The translations under genes were made by a program, and so were the position numbers. Positions 10,423-21,800 of a stretch of DNA of 64,000 bases are shown here, piece after piece (within the stretch, counting starts at the first letter, position 1; each line of letters starts with the position of its first letter). This DNA is from Pohlia nutans (taxonomy: Eukaryota; Streptophyta; Bryopsida; Bryales; Mniaceae). The notes below the pieces were generated by a model. It did not search any database. It was not told where the DNA came from and saw only the letters and a list, made by a program, of their open reading frames with translations. The DNA lies in the NCBI GenBank assembly GCA_022496805.1, contig CM040087.1:15583501-15647500 (forward strand), written 5' to 3'.

Positions 10423-13400
10423 CTACTCGAAGGGGAACTGGATCTCCAGAATCCTCTCAGATGACTGTGTTCCGTCGTCCCGACCCTCCTCACTAGCTAC
10501 ACGATGCTCCTCCAACCTCGCACGAACATCTGAAGGGGTCTCGGGATCTGTATACTCCAAAGCTTGAGCCACCATGGCATTGACCATCGGAGATGACACC
10601 TGGTGCACAGGCGACGCTTCCTCCATGATAGACGCCGCCTGCTCAAACGTATACTGCCTTCCAATCCCGTGACGCCTGTATCTGACTCCATCAACGTCAT
10701 AGTAGAATCCGTCCGCTGCAAGTGTCATATCTCGGTCTGGTAGGGCCCAATAAAACGGACGTGGGGTGGAATCAATATCCACAACTACTCCTGGTGTTGG
10801 CAACACCTCAGATCCACCCGCATCCAGCCCTGATCGTGGCAACACCTCCATGTCACGCGAGACTAATAAATCCGGTACTGGAATCGCTCCTGATGGACGG
10901 AGAGGAGATGTAGATACACCTGCTGATCTTGAGAATGTCACCTCGTGCCCCAAAGACTTTGCAAGTATCTCTGCAACTTCTTCAGGACGGATGCTCAAGT
11001 CCCCCGTCTCCATAGTCCCTCCCTCCTCCATGGTCCCATCAACCTCCAGGAACTGTAGTGCATCTCCTAGTGCACCTGAAGCTCCAGTGGCGTCCTGCCC
11101 CTCTGAAGTGTATACGATATGTGCAGAACTCTCTACACCAACAACTGGCTGGGGACTCAGTCCTGCAACAACCTCATACCTCGGACTCAACCCCGTGATA
11201 CTGTCGTCCTGTCTCACGCTCCGGGTTGTGTCCTCGTGAGTCCTCTCTCTGTCTGGTGTGTCCCTAGAGCCTAACGACACCTCCACATGTCGTACAGTAT
11301 CTGCACTGCGCTGTATAGCAGAAGGCTCCCCCTCAGAACCCTCACATGCCCCACTGTCTACACCGTCCATCAATCCTGTGCTCCCACGTGTAGGCCTCAC
11401 TGTAGAAAGGCCCGCAGTAGCCCACGGCTGAGTAGCAGCACCAGATGGCCAATCCATGTCACACCCGTACATCCCTGCGCATGCATTCCTCAAAAATGTA
11501 GTATGTGTGCTCGAGCTGTCAAGGACAATGATTTGGCTACCCACAAAATCGCCCTGCAGTATGTCTGGTATGGCCGTGGTGATGCCAACAACCACGAGAC
11601 CCCACTTCTCCGGCAAATACATCTGCACAAGCCTCTGCAACTCTGTCGGAGACCTCTCCAATGGATCCGCTGTACACGGTGCTCTGGCCTCAGTCCAGGA
11701 GTCCATGAACACAGTAGGAAGCTCCGCCGTCCCCTTTCGAACATTCTGAGATGCCCTGGACCCGCTAGCATGCACCAACACGACTGCCACACCTCCAATA
11801 GCCTGTACTGCTCGCTCCACTCTCCCCTCGTGCCTCAGATCATGCTCATATCCGCTGATCGCACCTGGCTCGAACACCCACACTCCTCCAAAACACCGGC
11901 TCTCCTCTGGTACGTGCAACGTGTTGCGCAACCGCTCCTCAAAGTGCACTCCGGGTGGCAATAAAAAAATGACGTTCCACTTGTAAATACCCGTCATCCA
12001 CCTCTGCAACCTCTCCATCACATGTGCATAATCGTCATCTCCCCAAGCCTTGTCCTCCCCCTGTGATGATCCCCGTCTGCAATCAATAATCCATAAGCAT
12101 GGTTCCCCAAGCTCCAGGTGCTCCTCCGTGAAAAAACCCCCTCGACCTCGCACCGGAAGCATTCTCAAAGCATGGCCTCCCCTCCTGATGGGTAAACGAA
12201 ACTGCCAGTCCCATCGCGCTGCTCCGAGATCTCGAACATCTCGGGCATGCCCTCGGTATCCACGACCACCGGTCGCTATGTCCGTGTAGTGCTGTCTGAT
12301 CAATGGAGGTATGAGGGGATCCAATTTCTCCAACGCTCCCACCGCACGGACCAATGGACTAGCCCAAGCTTTCTTCATATCCGTCTCAATATTCTCCCCA
12401 AGCTCCTGCAAGACCTCCCCACGTTCCCCTCCATATCGTCCCACTGGAATGACAAAGAACTCCTCCATCGTCGGTACCGGGCGCTCTTGGTCCTTCACTA
12501 TCAACCACCTCAACGCATTCCGTACCGCCTCCCTCCGCTGCATCCGATCAGCCACCCACGCCAAAGTCTCCTTCGGTGGATTGGGGCTGTTGTTGCCGTT
12601 GAAGTAGTACTTCTGCGTAGCCCGACTCCCTCCCTGCACTGGCTGTGCTGCCAAGTCCTTCGCCACCCGGAGATACTGCCCAGCTGGAATCCTCGACAAT
12701 GGTCTGAGCCAGTTCTTCTCCATCCTCTTCCGCCCCGCTCGCACGTCCACGGTGACATCCAAACTGTGTTTGGACGCATGATCCCTCCATTTCTTCTTGT
12801 CCTCCTTGCTGAACCACAAGAACCCGCTCTCGTAATCCGAACACACCTGCAATACTGCCTCATAGCACTCTTCGTCCATGTGCCATGCATGACGGGTATG
12901 GTCTACCATCTGCTTCGACAATGTCGCCAAGCCCACCTTGTTGTCCTTCATGCTTATAGTCAGATGCAGTGCACTCGCGACCATCATCAACGCCCGACCG
13001 CGCCGCTCATCGTTGTCTCGCTCATACTGATCCGGTCTTCCATACGCAATCCATATAGCTCGGAGCTTCATGAGGTCATCCACCATCGTGGTGTAGAACT
13101 GTCTCTCGAACTCCTTGGCGTTGATCCTCACTGAAGCATCGATGTACAAATGCAGATCCTTGTACACCACAAACTTGGCCTTCCGTACTGCAAACACCTC
13201 ACGGTACTCCTCCTCTGATAGTAACCCCGCATCACACTCGATCTTGGCCTCCATGCAAGCCTGAACAATGTGCTGTCCATCCACTGGCTCCCAAATGATG
13301 TTGTTCTCCAACCAATTTGCCCTAGAACCAAGAACTCCATGTCCAGACACCGCCTCCGCATAGTGCAAATACGCAGCCTCAAACTCCCGAACTGCATTAT

Positions 13401-14475
13401 CCTCCGAGAATGGCACTTCCCTCCTCCGGCTCTCACCGTGCGACCCCGTACCCTCCACAATGTATCTGATGGGCCTCAAAGTCAACGGACTGATCAACTC
13501 TTTGTCTTTCCCCCTCAACCGTCGATACATGTCCATCATCCTCGTTCCAGTCAACACGCGGTGGTTCGTCTCAGGATTCTCTACTGCACGGATGTTCTGC
13601 ACTTGGACATTAAATATCGCATCCGCTCCCCAAATGTAACCCGCCCAAAGCTCATCCTCCTTCGGAAACACCAACCTCCTCCTCCGTGTCATGCCTCGAC
13701 GTGCACCCTCCACAATCTCCTCCTCTGACGAAGCATCATCAATATCATCAGCCTCGTCCTCTGCACCTGCCTGCAATGGTGGTGTCACAGCCCTTGACAC
13801 TCGTTGTAGCCTCCTCCACTTCCTCTGTGGTGCAGACGCCTGCGGTATAGGATAGGGTTCCGGAACCAAATCATCCACCAGTGCTCCCACTGTAGGCCGT
13901 CATGTCCTGCGCTCTGCCACTGGCACCCAATCCCCATTGACAGGAGCCGCAAGCACCCTATACAAGGGGTCGGTACTCTCCGGAACAGGTGGAGGCTGCT
14001 CCACTACAGCCTCCAAGGGGGCACGCTCCCTCAACAAGTCATACGCCTGATGCTCTAGAAACCGGCGCCTCGCACGGAGCATCTCCTCGGGGCCCAATGG
14101 CATACACTTCATAACAGAAGCCTCACGTGCCATCCTCAACTCCTCTGGAATGGCCTCCCACTCCCTCTGCAACGAACGCACCATCTTCATCGCAGGAACA
14201 CGATCAAGCAGGTTGAGCGGGACTGGTGCCATTATCAACTCCCTCTGCAACCTGTACTTCATCGAAGTCGGGTCCTCGCTCTCCACCTGAATGAAAAAAA
14301 ATCCATTCGGCGACGAGGTAATACACAGCACCACACCAATCACCCTCCCGAGTGCTGTCCAGAACCTACCCGGCACCACCGGAAAATCAGTCATCCACAG
14401 CATGGGCATCAAAGGGTCCTCGTTCGTAACCCACCAACCATGCTCCCTATACTCGGATACCACATTAGGCGCCAT
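10423..14475 (-). CDS. Transposon gene A: ParB-like/methyltransferase-like protein, one in-frame TGA
   Basis: One reading frame of 1351 codons from ATG 14475 to a stop at 10423, broken only by TGA at 13902-13900 (codon 192). The context ACA TGA CGG fits a CGA-to-TGA change. The start was chosen because a likely acceptor (ctcttttatgcag) ends at 14494 just upstream. Residues 1-191 contain a Trp-rich segment of unknown type. About 200 residues after the stop is DGQH in WEPVDGQHIVQA, as in ParB/DGQHR-type domains, followed by a segment with Lys-Asp-Leu...Ser-Val-Arg-Ile-Asn. About 600-800 residues after the stop, LWIIDCRRGSS and later SPTELQRLVQMYLPEKWGLV look like beta-class methyltransferase motif IV and X/I regions, but DPPY and FxGxG are missing. 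The C-terminal third is low in complexity and probably disordered. Basic TRRRR and acidic stretches suggest a nuclear protein. Function unknown; domain calls are by eye. Confidence 0.65.
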
Positions 14476-14493
14476 GGTAATAAGTCTAAAAGC

Positions 14494-15160
14494 CTGCATA
14501 AAAGAGTAGCGTATCAGCAATCCAGACATCGATATTCAAAATAAACTTGCGATTACATATTACGATTCAATCCCAACAGTAGCAATGTCCCCACGGAGAC
14601 CCCGTCATTGCGAAAATAAATATTCAGTCCACTTGAGGGCCCCAAAAGGGGCCCCCAAGTGTTCTAGGAATCCCTGTGGGGCCCCCGGGGTCGACCCCTA
14701 GGCCCATGTGGTCCTAACCGTGCCCCGTGGGCACCAAATGCAAAATCAGCCCACTTGGGGGCCCCAAAAGGAGCCCCCAAGTATTCTAGGAGTCCCCGTG
14801 GGGCCCCCAGAGTCGACCCCTAGGCCCATGTGGTCCTAACCGTGCCCCGTGGGCACCAAATGCAAAATCAGCGCACTTGGGGGCCCCAAACGGGGCCCCC
14901 AAGTGTTCTAGGAGTCCCCGTGGGGCCCCCGGGGTCGACCCCTAGGCCCATGTGGTCCTAACCGTGCCCCGTGGGCACCAAATGCAAAATCAGCCCACTT
15001 GGGGGCCCCAAACGGCGCCCCCAAGTGTTCTAGGAGCTCCCGTGGGGCCCCCGGGGTTGACCCCTAGCACCATGCTATCCTAGCGGTGCCCCTCGGGCCT
15101 AGATGCCCATTCAGCGCATGAACTGGTCGATAAAATAATGGTTTAGTGAGAAACGTTTAC
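14494..15160 (-). other. Predicted 5' leader intron of gene A
   Basis: Donor GAG/GTAAAC at 15161/15160 (minus strand) and acceptor ttttatgcag/GC at 14494/14493. The intron encloses the complete left 122-bp array. The exon sequence before the donor (cacgaattcaagactttgag) resembles the leader of gene B before its own donor (caacgaatccaagacttctcg). Confidence 0.55.
14625..15111. repeat. Left 122-bp tandem array, 4 units
   Basis: Units begin at 14625, 14747, 14869 and 14991, an exact 122-bp period. Each contains a strong hairpin, CACTTGGGGGCCCC - AAAC - the perfect inverse in the third unit. Further GGGGCCCC and GTCGAC blocks follow. The array is the inverted relative of 18236-18680. Confidence 0.9.
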
Positions 15161-15332
15161 CTCAAAGTCTTGAATTCGTGGTTGAAGCTCTTAGACTCTG
15201 CAGATGGAACTCCCCCACGAACGAATTAATGCTCCCTTCCAAATTCCTGTCACGAATCGAAACGAACATGAAAAGAAAATTAGTTGAGAAAGAGTGAATT
15301 TTTTAAATGAAGTGCTTTCGTGAGTTGTTCTT

Positions 15333-15342
15333 CATATATATC
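15333..15342 (-). promoter_or_regulatory. TATA box for gene A
   Basis: GATATATATG on the minus strand lies about 180 bp upstream of the predicted leader donor at 15161. It mirrors the TATATATAT at 16736-16744 that precedes the gene B leader. Confidence 0.5.
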
Positions 15343-15539
15343 ACAAGAACCCTTCATTCTTCTCATTACAACGATGGAGAGCTGACAATGGTATGTGTTA
15401 GAGAGCTTAAGTGAAATAGTGGGTTTTTTTGAAGTTTTTTGCAAAAAATTGAACGCAATCTGATGTTATAGAGAAAGGAGAAGGTGGAAGAGGGCCGGAG
15501 GGCTGGAGAGAGAAACTTGCCTAAGCCAAAAAATGGGCA

Positions 15540-15567
15540 AAGAGGGTGCGCGGCCGCGCACCCTCTT
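15540..15567. repeat. Perfect 28-bp GC-rich palindrome in the transposon core
   Basis: The sequence AGAGGGTGCGCGG followed by its exact inverse, extended by one A/T pair. A second perfect palindrome (GGCCAGCCCA-A-inverse) lies at 15592-15612, and GGCCAGCTGGCC-type palindromes at 15670-15710. The cluster lies between the two divergent TATA boxes. Confidence 0.9.
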
Positions 15568-15714
15568 CTATTTGTGTATGTCTCCAAGAAAGGCCAGCCC
15601 AATGGGCTGGCCTCCTTTGTTTGTGCCAAAAAAAAAAAAAAAACAATGGGTTGGCCGCCCTTGGAGCGGGCCAGCTGGCCAGCTGGCTGGGCAAAGCCGG
15701 CGGCCGGCCAGGGA

Positions 15715-16375
15715 TTTTTTTTCTCCTTTTTTTTCTTCTTTTTTTTCTTTCTTTTTCTTTCTTCCTTTTTCTTTCTTCCTTTTTCTTCTTTTTGTTCTTC
15801 CTTTTTCTTTCTTCCTTTTTCGTTTTTACCTTCCTTTTTCCCTTTTTCCTTTTTCCTTTTCTTGGTTTGTTTTTTTTTTTTTTTTTTTTTTCCTGTTTTG
15901 GGTTTTTTTTTTTTTTTTTTTCATTTTTTGTTTTTTATTACAGTTTTTTTTTTTTTTTGGGTTTTGGTTTTCTTCCTTTTCTTTTTTTTTTGTTTTGTTT
16001 TGTTTTTGTGGTTTTTTGTTTTTTGGTTTTTATTTGTTTTTGATGTTTTTTGGTTTTTAGGTTTTTATGTTTTTTGGTTTTTTTGGTTTTATTTTTTCTA
16101 AATTTTTGTGTTTTTGTTTTTCTGTGTTTTTCTTTTTATTCTTTGTTTCTTTCTTTCTTTTAGTTCTTTTCTTTTTTTGTTTTTTTGTTTTTTGTTTTTG
16201 TGGTTTTTTTGTTTTTTTTGGTCTTTTGATTTTTGGCTTTTTTTTGTTTTTGGTGTTTTTTTGTTTTTGTTTTTTTGTTTTCCCGTTTTTGGTTTAATTG
16301 TTTTGTTTCTTTCTTTGCATTCTTTGTTTCTTTCTTTCTGTTTGTTCTTTTGTTCATTTTTGTTTTTTTTTAATG
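15715..16375. repeat. 660-bp pyrimidine-rich (mostly T) tract with few A residues
   Basis: The plus strand is almost entirely T with scattered C and G and scarcely any A, an extreme strand asymmetry. Phe-rich open frames here are composition artefacts. It lies in the divergent promoter core and could affect nucleosome exclusion or form triplex/R-loop structures; that is inference. Confidence 0.85.
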
Positions 16376-16735
16376 ATAATCTTTAAAATAAATTTCAAGC
16401 ATTTATTTAGTTACATTACAAATAGGATATTGATGAAATATGTTGTGATAGGTTGAAATGTATATCTCTAAGTGTAGTAATTTGTGGAGATCTGTTGATT
16501 GCATAATTGTATGAGGTGCCTTCTTTAAGTGCAGTTTTGATTCATTTTCAACTAAGATCTTAGAAGTTTTTGATGAATAACTACAACATGAAATGAGGCA
16601 TAATAATTTCAGAAATCATCCTATTTCTCATCGGTTCAAACTTGCGTGAAGCTATTATCTCATAAAATCTACAGAATAAATCATCGTTGTTATTGAATTA
16701 ATAGTCTATTCCATTTCCTTTTGATTTGTGAAAGG

Positions 16736-16744
16736 TATATATAT
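16736..16744 (+). promoter_or_regulatory. TATA box for gene B
   Basis: TATATATAT about 80 bp before the predicted leader donor (CTCG/GTAAGA at 16822/16823). Mirrors the gene A TATA box. Confidence 0.55.
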
Positions 16745-16853
16745 GGGAGGATTTATTCAGCACTAGTGGAGTACTGATCAGCGGGGTGTAGGAGCTTTCT
16801 ACAACGAATCCAAGACTTCTCGGTAAGACTTTATACCTAAACCATTGCATTAA

Positions 16854-17792
16854 CCCCTAAAGGCCCTTAAAAGCCAAAATGGCTTTTTGCTGTTTCGGGC
16901 AGCTTAGATGGAAGGTCTTAATTAAGAATTTTAGACTATAATTTGGCGTGGGCGTAGTCATACATACAAGGTGTGTGGGGTAAAAATTACAAAGTCAAAT
17001 TCGGGTTTTATATTTTTTTTATTGAAATTTTTGGTTTCAAGCCCAACTGGGGCAGAAAAAAACTTTTTATTATAATCATTTTTTAATTTTTTTTTTTTTG
17101 AGACATGCTCTTCACCACATTTAGGCTCAGAATTTGAAGTGACCCATGTTGAATATTTTCTTGGCTTGACAAGGGCAGCCTCCAAAATAAAGAACAGCAA
17201 CCTCCAAGGTTTTTTGTAATTTCACATCCATTTCTTTCGAAATTTGTCAGAATTTGAGATTTTGAAATTTTAAAAAAATAATTTCGCCTAAAATTTATAA
17301 AATCATAGAGGTACCTAATCACCGTTCATTTTTTCCAAAAATCAAATACAATTAATGTGATGCATGTTTCACCAAATTGCCATTCTTATACCTACTTCCG
17401 GAAATTAATTCGGATGAAGGTTTGAAACGCGTAATGAGTCTCTAAAATTTTGCATGAGCGTACCCAACTTAGTTATGTACATGGAAAAAAATTTGAGCAA
17501 AATGTTTGGAGTAACAATCTTCAAGTCCCCCTTTGCACTATGGAGACAATGCCTCCCAAGCAATGCCCCGAAAAACTTTTGCACAAACTTTGGATGTTAT
17601 GAGCTTGCAAATGATAAACATCCAACGGTCAATTTTTGAAACAGTAGCTATGAATAGGCTTAGGTAAAAGATCTTACGGTTGGAATACTAAAAGAAGTAA
17701 ATAAACTTGGTTCACATCCCCGGGAGTACATAGAGGTAAAAAATCGCAGTTTTGAGGTTTAAAGCTCCCAAAAACACAAGGAAATTTAGGGG
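16854..17792. mobile_element. TTAA-flanked MITE inside the 12.6-kb transposon, 939 bp
   Basis: TTAA at 16850-16853 and 17793-17796, with ends CCCCTAAAGGCCC and AATTTAGGGG. It inserted into the leader intron of gene B after the large transposon was assembled, so it is younger than the element's structure, though possibly present in the mobile master copy. Confidence 0.65.
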
Positions 17793-18235
17793 TTAACATT
17801 TAATTAATGTTGTCATCAATAGCGGCTTGTACTATGGCAAATTACAAGTGTACTTCGACAGGGGCCCCATACGAGCCCTAGGAACAGTTGGGTTTCTATT
17901 TGGGGCCCCCTAGTGGGCTCATTTTAAACTCCTAAACGTACAAAGGTGTCTCCAGATTTGACAATTTGAGGAAAGTCGTCATAAAGTACTATATGGAATA
18001 ATATTTTACGATTGATGTATGAATGATAGTTTTAGATTTTGAATTGAATATTCCATCCGTATGGTGAGGTTAACCAATGCTATCTCAAATATTTTATTCT
18101 AAACTTTAAAAGTGAGAATTATAAATTCCTTATAAAATTGATTGTAAGCAACATATTAACAAATTTTTAAGTAGAAATTGTTGGAATGGATGAATTCATT
18201 TTAACAAATTTAACAAATTTTTAAGTAGAAGTTGT

Positions 18236-18680
18236 GGGCTGATTTTGCATTTGGGCCCCGAGGGGCACCGCTAGGATCGCATGGCGCTAGGTGTCAACCC
18301 CGGGGGCCCCAAAGGGTCTCCTAGAACACTTCAGGGCCCCGTTTGGGGCCCCCAAGTGGGCTGAATTTGCATTTCGGCCCTGAGGGGCACCACGAGGTCC
18401 GCATGGCGCTAGGTGACAACCCCGGGGGCCCCACGGGAGCTCCTAGAATACTTAGGGGCCCCGTTTGGGGCCCCCTAGTGGGCTGAATTGCCATTTGGGC
18501 CCCGAGGGGCACCGCTAGGAGCGCATGTCGGTATGGGTCAACCCCGGGGGCCCCACGGGGGCTCCTAGAACACTTGGGGGCCCTGTTTGGGGCCCTCAAG
18601 TGGACTGAATTAGCATTTGGGCCCCCAGGGACATCGCTAAGACCGCATGGGGCCTGGGGTCAAGCCCGGGGACACTCGGA
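18236..18680. repeat. Right 122-bp tandem array, inverted relative to the left one
   Basis: Unit starts (gggctga or ggactga) at 18236, 18358, 18480 and 18602 give the same exact 122-bp period as the left array, in opposite orientation. Units match the inverse of the left units through GGGGCCCCGTTTGGGGCCCC and the ccccgggggccccacgggg block. An extra degenerate unit lies near 17858-17925. The array ends about 160 bp before the gene B start codon. Confidence 0.9.
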
Positions 18681-18841
18681 TTAAGAGTTCTCACCGTTTC
18701 AAACAAACACTACATAACAAAACATAACAAAACAATTGTACTTTATGTATAGATCGTAGTTAATAGCAGCGTTATCAATAAGCTATTATAAATGTTTGTT
18801 ATACTGAGTACGGATTGGAAATGTGGTGAACAGAGATACGG

Positions 18842-21800
18842 ATGACGATGGATTCGAGTGCCTTTGGAAGCCCTGTTGCTTTACAAAACGTTGTAGGAGG
18901 TGTGGACAGACCGGGACCTAGTGTAGGAGAGCGACCCACTAGGCGTCCCGTTCGCATGAGTTTGTTCCAAGAGGTACGAACACACTGTACTCAGATGGAG
19001 ACACAACAGAGAAATGAGACGGTACAACTACTATCGACTGGAGGAAGCGTTGTGGGATTCGGAGTGGTTGATAGTTCTTTCAAACGTGGGATGGAACTGA
19101 ATCAGGTGAAATTGTTTCCATGTGAAGTTGCTGTACGTGTCTCACGTGTTGTAGACGAAATGTTCTGGACTGGAGAGGTAGTCGGGGAACATCTTGGACA
19201 ATGTTTGGACGTAGTCATACGTTGGCAGAGGTCACTGTTGCGGGTTGTCCAAAGCAATGAACAGCCTCCACCTTCATCTGGTAGGGGACAAAATTTCTCA
19301 TTCTCTACAGCGGCAATGGCCCAGTATGATTTCCATGAGGATGATGGAGAATCCAATCATACGGATATGTATTCTGCCACGCCAGTTCAGTCGGACATTC
19401 GAGAGGGGTCATCTCCAATGACGCAAGGATCACAATCTAGCGTAGGGAATCTTCCACATGTAGAAGGTTTAGCTCCAGAGGGACCGAGCAGGATGTACTC
19501 TATGGTGAATCGAAAGAGCAGAGTTCCTAAACCACGTGAGAAGGGCGAGCCACGAATGGAGAAAGTGGCATTGGCAAGCGTTAGATCTGCAAAGCAAAGA
19601 GGGGGGTGCAAACGTAATTGTTTGAGGGATGTGAATGAGAAGTACATTTTGGAACAACGGTACATGGCGTGGGCGCAGAAGTATGAAGTGAGAGCGACTT
19701 GGATTTTGCAGATGCTAAACGCTTTTTACACAATTACTGAGGGACAGAGGCGAAACAAATATGATACGAAGTTAGATGGCTTGGCGGTTTGTAATGGGTG
19801 TTACGCTGCAGCATTGAGTTACTCGCAGAGACGTTTCAAGGAATTGAAACAATCTCAACAAGTGTATGGGAGGATCGCAGCTGTCCATGGAAACGTTTGC
19901 AAAATTAGAGAAGGGGCAAAATTATCTGCGGCCCGTGAATGTTTTTCTACATTTGTAGATGAAGCGGGGTGCACACAACCGCATCGTCAAGTACGACGCA
20001 AGAGTGATAACTCGGTATTGGCACTAGTGCTGCTGCCAATGAACACGACGAAAGTGGACGTGTTCAATTATATGAACGAGGAGGTGAAGCGGATACATGA
20101 TGGGGAACCGTTGTCGATAAGTTCGTTCCGAAAGCTATGGAGGGTGGAGTTCCCGCACGTGCAAATTCCACCGTTTTCAAGGTTTTCAAAGTGCTTCCAT
20201 TGTTGGGAGTATAAGTGTGGGATGGAAGCAACGAACAACACGGTGGCGAAGGTGCAGATTAAAATTTTGTTTCTCATCCACATCCGCCACCAAATGGAGG
20301 AACGACGTGATTACTGGTTATTCAAAAGGTCAGCTATAATAAACCCTGACCTCTATATGTGCCTAATAGTCGACGGCATGGACCAGAACACCACCATGAT
20401 TCCAAAGATGAGGCAAACGGTGAAGAACATTGAGTCGCGGTTTGTGAAGACTCACTTGTGTGGAGTCCTCGTACATGGAATTGGATTGTACGCAGACGTG
20501 TGGATAGACTCGCACCACAAGCATGATAGCAACCAAGTCATTACAACAGTGATGCATGTCATAGATGACGTGAGACGAAGGAAGGGTGCGCTGCCTCCTA
20601 CGTTGCGAATCCAAGCAGACAACACAACCCGAGAGAACAAGAACATCTACATGTTTGCACTCTGTGCTGCCCTTGTTGGAATGGGCTACTTCCAAGAAGT
20701 ACAGCTATGTTTTCTTATAGTAGGACACACTCACGAGGACATTGATCAGCGGTTGAGTATTATATCTCATACGTTGAAGAGATCAAACATCGATTCTCTG
20801 AAGCAACTGTTGCAGTTGGTGGATAAAGGAACGTCGTATACAGAGTCATTCGTGAGCGCTCGGCATTTGGAGAACGTGAGGGATTGGAAGACATTCATTA
20901 CGCCGCATTTGCTAACGGGAGGTGATACACTGACGGGCATAACATTTCCGCATCAAATGAGATTTTACACGGAGAATGGTGCGCCCCGAGTGCAGTTCAA
21001 GCATTACAGCAAGGATGTATGGAGTCCTACGGAGGGACACTTGTGTCTGCGGTCTCTACCTACAAGAGAGGAGAAGCCAAATCTTGCAGAGTTGTTTGGT
21101 GCGGACGACAGGGAGTTGAAAGCCTTGGGAGAATTCATTGCATACAAGGAGAAGTGTGTGGAAAGAATACAACACGTGGAGGAGAACTTACAGGCAATAG
21201 AGGAAGCGCGGTGGCTGATCAAGTATTTGAAGAATTTTCCTCTGCAAGATAGAAGTGAGAATGCAAAGCTACCGTTCTGGCCTGACGAAGCACATGTGAA
21301 TGCAACAGGAGACGATGCCACGGTGGAAACAACAACAGATGACGTTGACTCCAATACGACAAGTAATACGAATGCGGTTGTGGACTCGATCATGGCAACA
21401 ATGCCGAACCCAGAGCCTCGAGGGTACTTCGGACCTCGAAAGGGCAGACCATCTACTGCAGCGGTAACGAGAACGCCTAGAAGAACAGGGACGGAAGTCG
21501 TGGGCCTAGCATCATCTACAGCTACCCTGGAGGCAACAGATGATCCGTTTCCAGTTTTCAATCCAGCGAGGGACTTGAAGATTGGACAGTTCGTGGCTTT
21601 AACAGTAGAGCGGAAAGTAGTAAGGGCTGGAGTACCATTCTATGTGGGGAAGGTGGTGGAATTTGGACAAGGCAAATGGGCAATGAAAGTGAAGGTGATA
21701 TGGTATTGGCCTATTATGAGGCGAGGTGTGACGGATGAAGCAGGTTCTGAGCCACAACGATACAGGAACTGCATGGAAGCATCTTGGGAGCCATCTGGTG

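Larger units (their letters stand above)
16823..18752 (+). other. Predicted 5' leader intron of gene B
   Basis: The donor CG/GTAAGA is at 16822/16823. The acceptor is less certain; ttatgtatag ending at 18752 or ttaatagcag ending at 18769 both fit. The intron would contain a TTAA MITE (16854-17792) and the right 122-bp array, and would end just before the ATG at 18842. Confidence 0.4.

Noticed and set aside
11287..13728. Plus-strand open frames opposite gene A
   Set aside because: They are antisense shadows of a GC-rich coding region and show no domain or codon pattern of their own.
13888..13890. GTG as the start of a separate 1155-residue protein
   Set aside because: Plant genes do not normally start at GTG; the frame is continuous with the upstream part apart from one TGA, so one interrupted gene is more likely.
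15484..16386. Several overlapping Phe-rich open frames of 90-205 codons
   Set aside because: They come from a nearly pure T tract; all three frames are open and the products are low-complexity Phe/Leu runs with no domain or start context.
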